Source: an uncultured Thermoanaerobaculia bacterium (GTDB taxonomy: Bacteria; Acidobacteriota; Thermoanaerobaculia; Multivoradales; Multivoraceae). From it: DNA of 63,868 nucleotides. Position 1 is the stretch's first letter; every line of letters begins with the position of its first letter. The notes beneath the pieces are model-generated. The model was not told the DNA's origin. It searched no databases and saw only the letters and a program-made list of their open reading frames with translations. Below, piece by piece: positions 56,704 to 63,868 of the stretch. The DNA lies in assembly GCA_951813015.1 (NCBI GenBank), contig CATOTG010000014.1, positions 1-63,868 on the forward strand, written 5' to 3'. Both the position numbers and the translations under genes were made by a program.

Positions 56704-57175
56704 CGCCTGGCCTTGGCGTTGCTGCGATCGCCGGTCTTCGGTCGGCGCGACTTCCGAGCCGGCGACGACGGCAGCGGATCGGAAGACCCCGCGCACACAG
56801 CGTGTCGGACCGATTCGTTGCAGAATCGGACGACGAACCCTTGGATGACTGCCCGAACCAGAATCGCATCCCCTCTCGCCTCGTAGCTGCTGATCGCGAC
56901 GGCCGGCGGTGGCCTGGTCAGCGACGAGAGCCAACCCGATGAGCCGGTGCCGCTCGGGACGCCGCGACTCCGCGACCGCTGGATTACCGCTTCGCCCGCT
57001 GGCTGGAGCGGGTCGGCCCGTTGATCAGTGACGAGGAACGCGCCTTCTTCGTCAATCTGCCCGAAGGACTACCGCCGCGAGGCGCGAGACATCTCGCTCA
57101 GCCTTGCCGAAGCCCCAGCCAGGACCGTAACGTCTGCCGCTACTTGCCGCTACTCGATCGTGAGCGCGGGAGGAG
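56704..57175. other. Non-coding stretch with a gene remnant
   Basis: No intact gene. Inverted pair gattcgttgcagaatc lies near 56811-56826. The only protein-like piece is the GWxTD-type remnant described separately (56955-57110). Confidence 0.6.
56955..57110 (+). pseudogene. Remnant resembling a GWxTD-domain protein
   Basis: One frame reads PLDYRFARWLERVGPLISDE then ERAFFVNLPEGLPPR, close to the W-x-x-x-D-x-x-x-I-I-T/S-D-E-E-R-x-x-F pattern of GWxTD-domain proteins (abundant in Acidobacteria). It continues briefly in another frame (EARDISLSLAEA). No start, no GW-x-TD box. Fragment only. Confidence 0.5.
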
Positions 57176-57178
57176 ATG

Positions 57179-57499
57179 ATGAGCAATCGAGAAGACGATC
57201 ATGCCGGCACGATGGCCAATCCGCCGCATCCGGGCGAACTCATCCGCGAGAGCATGGACGAGGTCAACTGGAACGTGACCGAGACGGCAGCACGTCTGGG
57301 TTGCGAACGCGGAACTCTGTCGCGGTTGTTGAACGGCAGGGCGGGTGTGTCCGCCAGGATGGCGCTGGCGCTCGAGGACATCGGCTGGGGAACTGCCGTT
57401 CACTGGATGCGGATGCAGGTCAGCTACGACCTGGCGCAGGCGCGTCGCTTGCGGGACGCCGCACAGGAGACGGTCGCGGAGATGCATGCGTCTCGCTGA
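57179..57499 (+). CDS. HigA-type antitoxin / XRE-family regulator, orphan
   Basis: A 106-residue helix-turn-helix protein. GGGAGGAG at 57168-57175 favours the ATG at 57179 (or 57176). ANPPHPGELIRESMDEVNWN is the HigA signature start, TETAARLGCERGTLSRLLNG the helix-turn-helix, and VSARMALALEDIGWGTAVHW the third part. A HigB toxin is normally encoded just upstream, but only the GWxTD-like remnant is there. The gene is therefore an orphan antitoxin or free regulator. Confidence 0.88.
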   Translation: MSNREDDHAGTMANPPHPGELIRESMDEVNWNVTETAARLGCERGTLSRLLNGRAGVSARMALALEDIGWGTAVHWMRMQVSYDLAQARRLRDAAQETVAEMHASR

Positions 57500-57619
57500 A
57501 GTGGGCTCGTGAGGACGCCGCCATCGCACAGTTGCGCGGGCTGTGAGGGCAGCACCTTGCCGGGCAACGCGAGCAACGCCGGCCCGCTCGCGGCCCGTCA
57601 TTCGGCGGCCGCGCCGCGG

Positions 57620-58138
57620 CTACAGGAATCGCCAGCCTTCGGCTTCCGCCGCGAGCACGATGCGCGCACACGCAAGCGCGTCTGAACCAGCGTCATGATG
57701 CTGGAGGGGGATATCCAGACGGCGACAGACATCAGGCAGACTGGCCGACGAGACATCCCATCGAGCTCTGGCCAGTTCCACAGTGCAGACGAAGCGCTTT
57801 CGCAAGGGGCGCAGGCGATGCCGAGCGCAGCACGCGTTCAGCACCCGGCGGTCGAACTTCGCGTTGTGCGCGGCGATGAACCCCGCCGGGCCGAGCCAAT
57901 CACGCAAGACCGGCCAGAGATCAATGAAGCTCGGCGCCTCGCGCACATGCTCCCAGCTCAGGCCATGGATCCCCGTGAACGTGAAGCGTCTGCCGGGAGG
58001 CCGGATCAGGTAGCTGCACGACTGCACCACCTGGCCGCGGCTGCAAGCAGCCAGCCCGACCGCACAGGCGCTGTCGTGGCGGGCGTTCGCGATCTCGAAG
58101 TCAAGCGCCACGAAGGAGTCGTTCGCGTTGGGTAGCAT
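57620..58138 (-). CDS. DnaQ-like DEDDh 3'-5' exonuclease beside cas3
   Basis: A 172-residue exonuclease-domain protein. VALDFEIANARHDSACAVGL holds the D-x-E motif I. FIAAHNAKFDRRVLNACC is motif II and LQHHDAGSDALACARIVL motif III with the DEDDh histidine and aspartate. The ATG at 58138 gives MLPNANDSF directly before motif I. It is divergent from cas3, 78 bases apart. DnaQ-like exonucleases trim pre-spacers in some type I-E systems (as Cas2-DnaQ fusions or host proteins). That role here is inferred from position only. Confidence 0.85.
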   Translation of the reverse strand: MLPNANDSFVALDFEIANARHDSACAVGLAACSRGQVVQSCSYLIRPPGRRFTFTGIHGLSWEHVREAPSFIDLWPVLRDWLGPAGFIAAHNAKFDRRVLNACCARHRLRPLRKRFVCTVELARARWDVSSASLPDVCRRLDIPLQHHDAGSDALACARIVLAAEAEGWRFL

Positions 58139-58216
58139 CCGGTGCCGAATGCTAGCGGTGGCCCCAGTCAACTGAGGCGCACGAGACTTGGCGCAGGTTT
58201 CGCGAGGTCAAGCAAG

Positions 58217-60736
58217 ATGCTGACTGCTGAAGAGATCCGCTCCTGGCCAGGGAAGACCATCGACGACGCCCTGCACCCCGCGTTGTGGCACATGCTGGAC
58301 GTCGGCGCGGTCGCAAAGCGCCTTGCTTCCAGAACGCCGCTGACGGACGACCCGTCGCTCGATGATGCGCTCGTCTTTCTGGTTGCCCTCCACGATCTTG
58401 GCAAGTTCAGCAAGAACTTCCGCGAAATGCTCCGTGGACGCTCGCCTTGGGGCTTCCGACACTGGCAACACAGCTACCGGCTCCTTCGCGACCACGATGA
58501 GGTCGTGGCCGACCTGGTTGCGGGAACAAGAGGCTCGCGCAAGGTCCTGTACGCCGCTGTGGCCGGTCATCACGGAGGCCCGCCCGAGCATCTGGACGCA
58601 CGGAAAGCCAGCGACCAGGCCCGACAGATCGGCGCCGAAGCCAACGAGGTGGCGCCGAAGGTGATCCGATCCGTCGGAGAGCTTTTTCCGAACGCGTCGC
58701 TGGACGGGTTGAACGAATCCGAGGCCTGTCGCCTTTCCTGGTTGCTTAGCGGCCTGACGGTCCAGGCCGACTGGGTCGGCTCAAACACGGAGTGGTTCGG
58801 ACGACGGCACGCCAGAACGCCTGTAGCCGGGTACTGGCACGACGCGCTAAGCCGGGCCGAGGCCGCCCTCTCGAAGGCAGGGTTGCACAGCGCGAGCCCG
58901 CTGCTGGAGGGCGCCCAGAGGGTCCTTCCGGGTTCCCGGAGGCCTCGACCGATGCAGGCGGCTGTTGATGCGGCTGAGCTACCGGACGAGCCCTGCCTCG
59001 CCCTGATCGAGGACGCGACCGGCAGCGGCAAGACGGAAGCGGCCCTGATCCTCGCGTCGCGAATGATGGCGGCAGGCAAGGCAAGCGGGCTCTTCTTCGC
59101 TCTACCGACCATGGCGACTTCGAACGCGATGCTGGCCAGACTCGAGGAGATCGCTCCACGTCTCTTTGAAGGCAAACCGACCCTGGGCTTGGCGCACGGC
59201 AGGGCAACTCTGAACGAGCTCTTTCGCAGCATCCGCGGCCGAGACGGGTCGGATCCCGGCGTCGACGTGAGCTGCGGTCCCTGGCTCGCGGACGACCGCC
59301 GCAGGATCCTGTTGGCCGACGTTGGGGTCGGCACGATCGATCAGGCACTGATGGCAGTGTTGCCCACCCGATTCAACACGCTCAGGCTCAAGGCCCTTTC
59401 GCAGCGGATCCTGATCGTGGACGAGGCCCACGAATTCGACCCGTACATGGAGACGCAGCTTCGACGACTATTGGAGTTTCAGGCCAGGCTGGGAGGCTCG
59501 GCGATCGTCATGACGGCGACCCTTCCTCTTGCAATGCGCGATCGCTACGCGAAGGCGTTCCAGCGGGGACTCGGCGGGCATCGCCCCAAGGCCGTTCCAG
59601 GCAGGAACTATCCGGCCTTGAACCTGATCGGGCATGACGTTCGGGGCTACAGCCCGGATCCGGTACCCGCAACCTGCCGCGACGTCGCCGTGCAGCGGCT
59701 ACCCGATGAGGAGGCCGTCCTGAAAGTGCTTCGGCGGGGCGCCGAGCAGGGAGCAGCCTGCGTGTGGGTGCGCAACGCGGTGGACTCGGCGGTCCGCGCC
59801 GTTTCGGCTTTGCAAGCCTCGGGGATTGAAGTCGATCTCCTGCACGCACGATTCGCCGTCGCCGACCGGCTGAGGCACGAACGCTCCCTGCAGGATCGGT
59901 TCGGGCGAGAGGGCCGGGGAAGAAACGGTAGGGTTCTCGTAGCCACTCAGGTTGTGGAGGCCTCGCTTGACTTGGACTTCGACCTGATGGTCACCGATCT
60001 TGCGCCGGTTGGAGCGCTGATCCAGCGAGCCGGGCGGCTCTGGCGTCACATGGACCTTCGCCCAGCTGACCGGCGCCCGGTAGGCGGCCCGGTGCTTCAC
60101 GTGCTGGCGCCCGATCCGGACCAGGTCGAGAACGCCAACTGGTTGAAGCGTGTTCTCGGCCCGGGGGCGCTCGTCTATCCGCTGGACGTTCAGTGGCGCA
60201 CCGCGAGGACCTTGTTCGACCGAGGCGTGATCCGAGCGCCCAGTGGCCTGCGAGACCTGATCGAGGCAGTGCACGGCGACGAGCCGACACAGGTTCCTGC
60301 CGCATTGGAGTCCGCCGAATTCGAGACCCAGGGACGGGAGCTCAGCGAAGCGCAGCAAGCGCTGATGCTGGTGCTTGACGCGAGTGACGAGTACGACCAA
60401 CTGCAGATGCATCGTGTGTTCGACGACGATCGCTTCCCGACCCGCCTCGGAATCCCGCAGGTCACGCTCCGCTTGGCGAAGGCCGTGAACCAGAGAATCG
60501 TCCCGTGGGCCGGCCAAGGCGCCGCCGCGTGGCGATCTTCGGAAGTGCTCGTTCCCGCACACCGGTACCGGGGCCTTCCGGGAGTGGATCAGGACCGGCC
60601 CGAGATCACCGCGGTCCGCAAAGGCTGGCCGAAGTGGACCAAGGCATCCGTGTGCGTCGCTCCGGTAGCCGACGACGGCACGATCTGCGACGGACTGCGG
60701 TACGATCGCGAGCGCGGTGCTGAGTTCGTCGACTGA
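58217..60736 (+). CDS. cas3: CRISPR-associated helicase-nuclease Cas3 (type I-E)
   Basis: The target-shredding nuclease-helicase, 839 residues from the ATG at 58217. The N-terminal HD nuclease has HPALWHMLDVGAVAKRL, LVALHDLGKFSKNF (HD at about 59-60) and AAVAGHHGGPPEH. The helicase has Walker A IEDATGSGKTEAALILASRM (about 264-283), ALPTMATSNAML, VDEAHEFDPYMETQLRRLL (DEAH), VMTATLP, WVRNAVDSAV and VLVATQVVEASLDLDFDLM with APVGALIQRAGRLWRH. The C-terminal accessory domain is present. Intact in one frame. Followed by cas8e after 111 bases. Confidence 0.96.
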   Translation: MLTAEEIRSWPGKTIDDALHPALWHMLDVGAVAKRLASRTPLTDDPSLDDALVFLVALHDLGKFSKNFREMLRGRSPWGFRHWQHSYRLLRDHDEVVADLVAGTRGSRKVLYAAVAGHHGGPPEHLDARKASDQARQIGAEANEVAPKVIRSVGELFPNASLDGLNESEACRLSWLLSGLTVQADWVGSNTEWFGRRHARTPVAGYWHDALSRAEAALSKAGLHSASPLLEGAQRVLPGSRRPRPMQAAVDAAELPDEPCLALIEDATGSGKTEAALILASRMMAAGKASGLFFALPTMATSNAMLARLEEIAPRLFEGKPTLGLAHGRATLNELFRSIRGRDGSDPGVDVSCGPWLADDRRRILLADVGVGTIDQALMAVLPTRFNTLRLKALSQRILIVDEAHEFDPYMETQLRRLLEFQARLGGSAIVMTATLPLAMRDRYAKAFQRGLGGHRPKAVPGRNYPALNLIGHDVRGYSPDPVPATCRDVAVQRLPDEEAVLKVLRRGAEQGAACVWVRNAVDSAVRAVSALQASGIEVDLLHARFAVADRLRHERSLQDRFGREGRGRNGRVLVATQVVEASLDLDFDLMVTDLAPVGALIQRAGRLWRHMDLRPADRRPVGGPVLHVLAPDPDQVENANWLKRVLGPGALVYPLDVQWRTARTLFDRGVIRAPSGLRDLIEAVHGDEPTQVPAALESAEFETQGRELSEAQQALMLVLDASDEYDQLQMHRVFDDDRFPTRLGIPQVTLRLAKAVNQRIVPWAGQGAAAWRSSEVLVPAHRYRGLPGVDQDRPEITAVRKGWPKWTKASVCVAPVADDGTICDGLRYDRERGAEFVD

Positions 60737-60847
60737 CGGCGCCGTCGGTTCACGCGCCGTCAAGATGCCCCCAGACTCCCGAACGCGCGTCGCGCGCCCA
60801 ACGCCTGCCGAACCCCCCAAGCTCTCTCAGTCGATCGTCAGAGCCCC

Positions 60848-62354
60848 ATGGCGAAGCTGAATCTGATAACCGACGCTTGGATACCCGTGCGTTGCCGGTC
60901 AGGCCGCACCATGATCCGACCGGATCAAATCGCTCACCCCGGCGTGCTGCGTCCGGACTGGCCCCGGCCGGACCTGAACCTGGCCTGCCTCGAACTGCTG
61001 GTGGGGCTGGTCTATCTCGCCCATCCACCGCAGGGAAGCGACGATCGGAAGACGCCGCCCGACGCAGCCGCCCTCCGACAGGCCATGGAGCCATTGGCGC
61101 CCGCATTCGAACTCCTGGGCGACGGACCGAGGTTCCTCCAGGACTTTGAGCCGCTCGAAGGAAGCGGCATCCCCGCAGAGCGCCTGTTCATCGACAGCGC
61201 TGGCGCCAGCACAGCGAAAAAGAACCAGGATCTGACGATCAGGCGCGGCCGATACGGAGCACTGCCGTTGCCGCTGGCAGCGATGGCGCTCTACACGTTG
61301 CAGGCCTTCGCCCCCTCCGGCGGAGCGGGGAACCGGACATCGGTGCGCGGCGGCGGGCCAATGGTGTGCCTGGTGCGGCCGGATGACGACGGACTCTGGC
61401 CGCTGGTATGGGCCAACGTGCCGCGCGGACAACCGCTGGGCGCCAGTGAACTGGACGCCTTGCCGTGGATGAGGCCAACGAAGCTGTCGAAACCGGTAGG
61501 CAAGCAAGTGCTTGAGTCGTTCCCCGAGAGTGACAGCCCGTCAAGGCCGGACCCGGAAGTGTTCTTCGGCCAGCCGCGGCGTCTGAGGCTGCTCGTGCGA
61601 GACGGCCTCGTGCTGGAGTTCGTCCAGAAGCCGTACGGCGCAAGCTACCCCACATCGCGGTGGCGGCACCCTCTCACGCCATACTACGTTCAGGGCACAG
61701 ACTTCCTCCCGCGCCATCCGAAGCCTGGCAGTTTCGGCTACCAACATTGGCGCGGGGTCGTTCTCCAGAGCGAGAGCGGCAGACGCCCCTTGGCCTTGGA
61801 ACAGTACCTCCGCGACGTCGAGAGCGGCCAGTGCAGCCTCATCGTCGCGGGCTGGGCGATGGAAAACATGAAGCCCCTCGACTTCATCTGGTCGGAGCAG
61901 CCGGTCTTCCGATTGTCAAGCAGAGACGACGAAGAACGCGCTGTGGACGCCGTCGAGGCGGCGGAACAGGCGGGCTTCACGCTGGCCAGACAGGTCAAGA
62001 CCGGAGCGGGGGAGGACAACATCCGGTCAGGCGCCGGTGCGAAGGCACGGTGAGATGCTGTTCGCCGACACCCAAACCGCATTCGAAGAGATCCTGGGCA
62101 GGATGTCGGCCGAGCGCCCTTTCGTCCCGGCACATTGGCTCAAGGAACTACGACGCTCGGCCATCGCGATCTTCGATGCAGAAGTGACTCCTGGACTGGC
62201 CGACTTGAGCGAAGTGCGACGGGCCGCTGCGATCGGCGCCCGCAAGCAGTTGCTGGCGGCCTTCTCAGGCCAGGGCGCCGCAGGGAAGAAGATCTTCGAT
62301 GCACTCGGACTCGAATCCGCATTGGCGCGGCGGAAGGGAGGAAAGGCAGCATGA
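60848..62354 (+). CDS. cas8e: Cascade large subunit Cas8e (Cse1/CasA), one frameshift
   Basis: The subunit that recognises the PAM and recruits Cas3 in type I-E Cascade. MAKLNLITDAWIPVRCRSGR is the family start. Later blocks are FLQDFEPLEG, NRTSVRGGGPMVCLV, SRWRHPLTPYY, NIRSGAGAK and so on to residue ~395. One indel near 62035 shifts the frame to LFADTQTAFEEILGRMSAER and the C-terminal helical bundle (WLKELRRSAIAIFDAEVTPG, GRKQLL-type end), which ends at 62354. The joined length of ~501 is normal. Overlaps cse2 by ATGA. Confidence 0.93.
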
Positions 62355-62872
62355 CCCGCGAATCCGTAGGCGCGACCTGCATGAGCTGGTGGAGGACCGA
62401 CATCGTAGGCGAAGGAGGTTCGGCAAGGCGGTCGAGGGCTGAACTCCGCCGCGCCGCAGACGCGACCGCTGCGCTTTGCCTGTCGGCAACCCACGACCTG
62501 AACCGCCGCCTGATCAAAGACGGACATGACCTGCGCCGACGCCGAGACGGACCCGAACGGTTGGCGCTCATCGCCGTAGCGCTGGCCCACGTCGGCGATC
62601 ATCGAGCAGAAAGCGCCGCCAAACGCTTCGGCAGCGGTGACCCGAAGACGCTGAGCGGAATCCGGTTCGACGCCCTTGTCAGGGCGAAAGATCCCGGTCA
62701 CCTTCTGCGGCCACTGGTTCGATCGCTGCAGGTCGTGGAGGGCAGCGTCAACGTGGCGAAGCTCGCGACTGACCTCTACTGGTGGAATGACAAGGTGCGC
62801 ACCGATTGGTGCTTCGACTATCACGGCGCGGCGGACGCCAAGCCGACTTCTTCAGAGAAAGAGGGCGCATGA
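62351..62872 (+). CDS. cse2: Cascade small subunit Cse2 (CasB)
   Basis: A 173-residue helical protein, present in two copies in Cascade where it contacts target DNA. ARRSRAELRRAADATAALCL is the basic first helix region. GSGDPKTLSGIRFDALVRAK and LATDLYWWNDKVRTDWCFDY are strongly typical of CasB. The ATG at 62351 overlaps the cas8e stop, and its own stop overlaps cas7e (ATGA), so the operon is translationally coupled. No frameshift seen. Confidence 0.93.
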   Translation: MTRESVGATCMSWWRTDIVGEGGSARRSRAELRRAADATAALCLSATHDLNRRLIKDGHDLRRRRDGPERLALIAVALAHVGDHRAESAAKRFGSGDPKTLSGIRFDALVRAKDPGHLLRPLVRSLQVVEGSVNVAKLATDLYWWNDKVRTDWCFDYHGAADAKPTSSEKEGA

Positions 62873-63855
62873 GCGGTTTTCTTCAGCTTCACTACTTGAC
62901 CGTGTACCCAATCTCCAACCCGAATCGGGGACGATCTCGGCCGACCGAAGACTGCGGTATTCGGAGGCGCCCCCCGACTGCGTTTGTCGAGCCAGTCGCT
63001 GAAGCGGGCCGCGCGGCTCTCAGACGCCATGCAAAGCGCTCTTGCCGGCCACATGGGTGAGCGAACACAGCGTATCGGCGAGGTTGTCCGCGACGCGCTG
63101 AAGGGGCTGTCCGAAGACGAGAAGCAGATCGACGCTGTCGCCACCGACGTGGCCGACCTGTTCGGCAAGGTAGACGCGGGAGCAAAGAAGAAGGGTCACA
63201 TTCGCACCCGGCAACTTGCCTTCATTTCACCGGACGAGCGGGCAACGGCCATCGAGTGGGCGGAGAAGGCAGTGGCCGGCCATGAGCTGCCAGACAACAA
63301 GGAGTTGAAGAAGCTCGTGCTGAGGACGGCGGACGGAGACGGCCGATGTGGCGATGTTCGGCCGCATGCTGGCGGACGACCCCGACTTCAATCGCGAGGC
63401 AGCGGTGCAGGTCAGCCATGCCTTCACCACGCACCGCGCCATCGTCGATGATGACTACTACACCGCCGTGGACGGACCTGAAGAAGCCGAGCGAGGACGC
63501 GGGTGCTGCCTTCGTCGATCAGGCTGGCTTCGGGTCGGGTGTGTTCTACATCTACGCCTGCGTCGACATCGGGCTGCTCGTACGGAATCTCGGAGGCGAT
63601 CGGGTACTCGCCGCGCGGTCCGTTGGCGCGCTGGCCGAGGCGCTGGCTACGGCAACGCCTACCGGCAAACGGAACAGCTTCGCCCATCAGACCCGGGCAG
63701 GCTTCATTAGGGCCGAGAGGGGCAGCGCCCAACCTCGCAGCCTGGCTGGCGCCTTCTTCAAGCCGGTGGAAGATGGTGACTTGATGGCCGCCTCGGTCGA
63801 AGCGCTGGAGAGTCTCGCCGCCGACCTTGATGCGGGCCTACGGAGCCTGCTTTGA
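62869..63855 (+). CDS. cas7e: Cascade backbone subunit Cas7e (Cse4/CasC), frameshifted
   Basis: The crRNA-binding backbone of type I-E Cascade. Starts MSGFLQLHYLTVYPISNPNR at 62869. An indel near 62928 leads to KTAVFGGAPRLRLSSQSLKR-type text and ERTQRIGEVVRDALKGLSED. A second near 63345 leads to VAMFGRMLADDPDFNREAAV and a third near 63475 to FVDQAGFGSGVFYIYACVDI, then SFAHQTRAGFIRAERGSAQP and the end at 63855. SSQSLKRA, FGRMLAD and the Gly-rich F-x-S-G-V-F block are family marks. cas5e, cas6e, cas1 and cas2 are expected beyond the window. Confidence 0.92.
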
Positions 63856-63868
63856 CGCGAGCGAATCC

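Noticed and set aside
57028..57175. HigB toxin upstream of HigA
   Set aside because: No HigB motifs in any frame; only a GWxTD-like fragment is readable.

Overview
This is high-GC DNA (by eye about two thirds G+C or more) from a Gram-negative bacterium. TonB, a TonB-dependent receptor, lipoprotein signals and periplasmic quinoprotein/Rieske enzymes show an outer membrane. A decayed GWxTD-type fragment, a secreted family ending in an ACHEGNYG-like motif, a PQQ dehydrogenase and a DUF6116 protein together hint at Acidobacteriota or a neighbouring phylum. That placement is inference. Many genes in the first 13 kb and the last 3 kb read correctly only if one switches frame several times while every family motif stays intact. 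This looks more like uncorrected indels in the assembly than real decay, so such genes are annotated as single frameshifted CDSs.

Layout. 1-3.7 kb (minus): trmJ, a membrane-anchored PP2C/SpoIIE phosphatase and ppk1 (cut by the window edge), apparently one operon. 3.7-8.8 kb: DUF3516-type helicase, endonuclease III (convergent), a TIGR01777 epimerase, a 60-bp tandem repeat and tonB. 8.8-10.2 kb: a Fic AMP-transferase flanked by palindromes. 10.4-14 kb: a secreted Pro/Glu-rich protein with a DUF6116 membrane protein, a TauE/SafE permease and an SDR. 14-20.7 kb (minus): two tandem alkaline-phosphatase-superfamily lipid/periplasmic enzymes, a small ribbon-helix-helix-like protein, a three-helix membrane protein, a GT2 glycosyltransferase and a hotdog thioesterase. 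20.8-22.4 kb: a VapBC pair whose toxin is split by a 200-bp insert, then a sulfotransferase. 22.5-28.2 kb: an acyl-CoA-ligase-like enzyme, PQQ dehydrogenase plus Rieske protein, and an ALDH-superfamily enzyme. 28.2-28.9 kb: a Phd/VapC pair. 29.2-31.3 kb: a GNAT plus OSBS/NSAR-type racemase pair. 31.3-33.3 kb: AAA ATPase plus DUF4276-like protein, a candidate defence pair. 33.3-34.1 kb: enoyl-CoA hydratase.

34.5-41.4 kb carries NAD salvage: a nicotinamidase-like enzyme, and elp3-pncB-nadE on the other strand. A DUF1640-like coiled-coil protein with perfect 33-bp repeats, a Trm9/ALKBH8-like methyltransferase and an SDR with its own truncated copy follow. 44.2-47.2 kb encodes both subunits of DNA topoisomerase VI, unusual in bacteria. 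Then come a TonB-dependent receptor with a duplicated-domain periplasmic partner, a YjgN/DUF898 protein with an M48 peptidase, an M28 peptidase, a GST, a secreted unknown protein and an orphan HigA. The window ends in a type I-E CRISPR-Cas operon (cas3, cas8e, cse2, cas7e; cas5e onward lies outside), with a DnaQ-like exonuclease divergent to cas3.

The most distinctive non-coding feature is a family of palindromic dispersed repeats. Two nearly full copies (25.65 and 34.34 kb) keep two hairpins through compensating base changes, and partial copies sit in frame inside the GNAT and Elp3 genes. No tRNA, rRNA, CRISPR array, transposase or phage structural gene was recognised.
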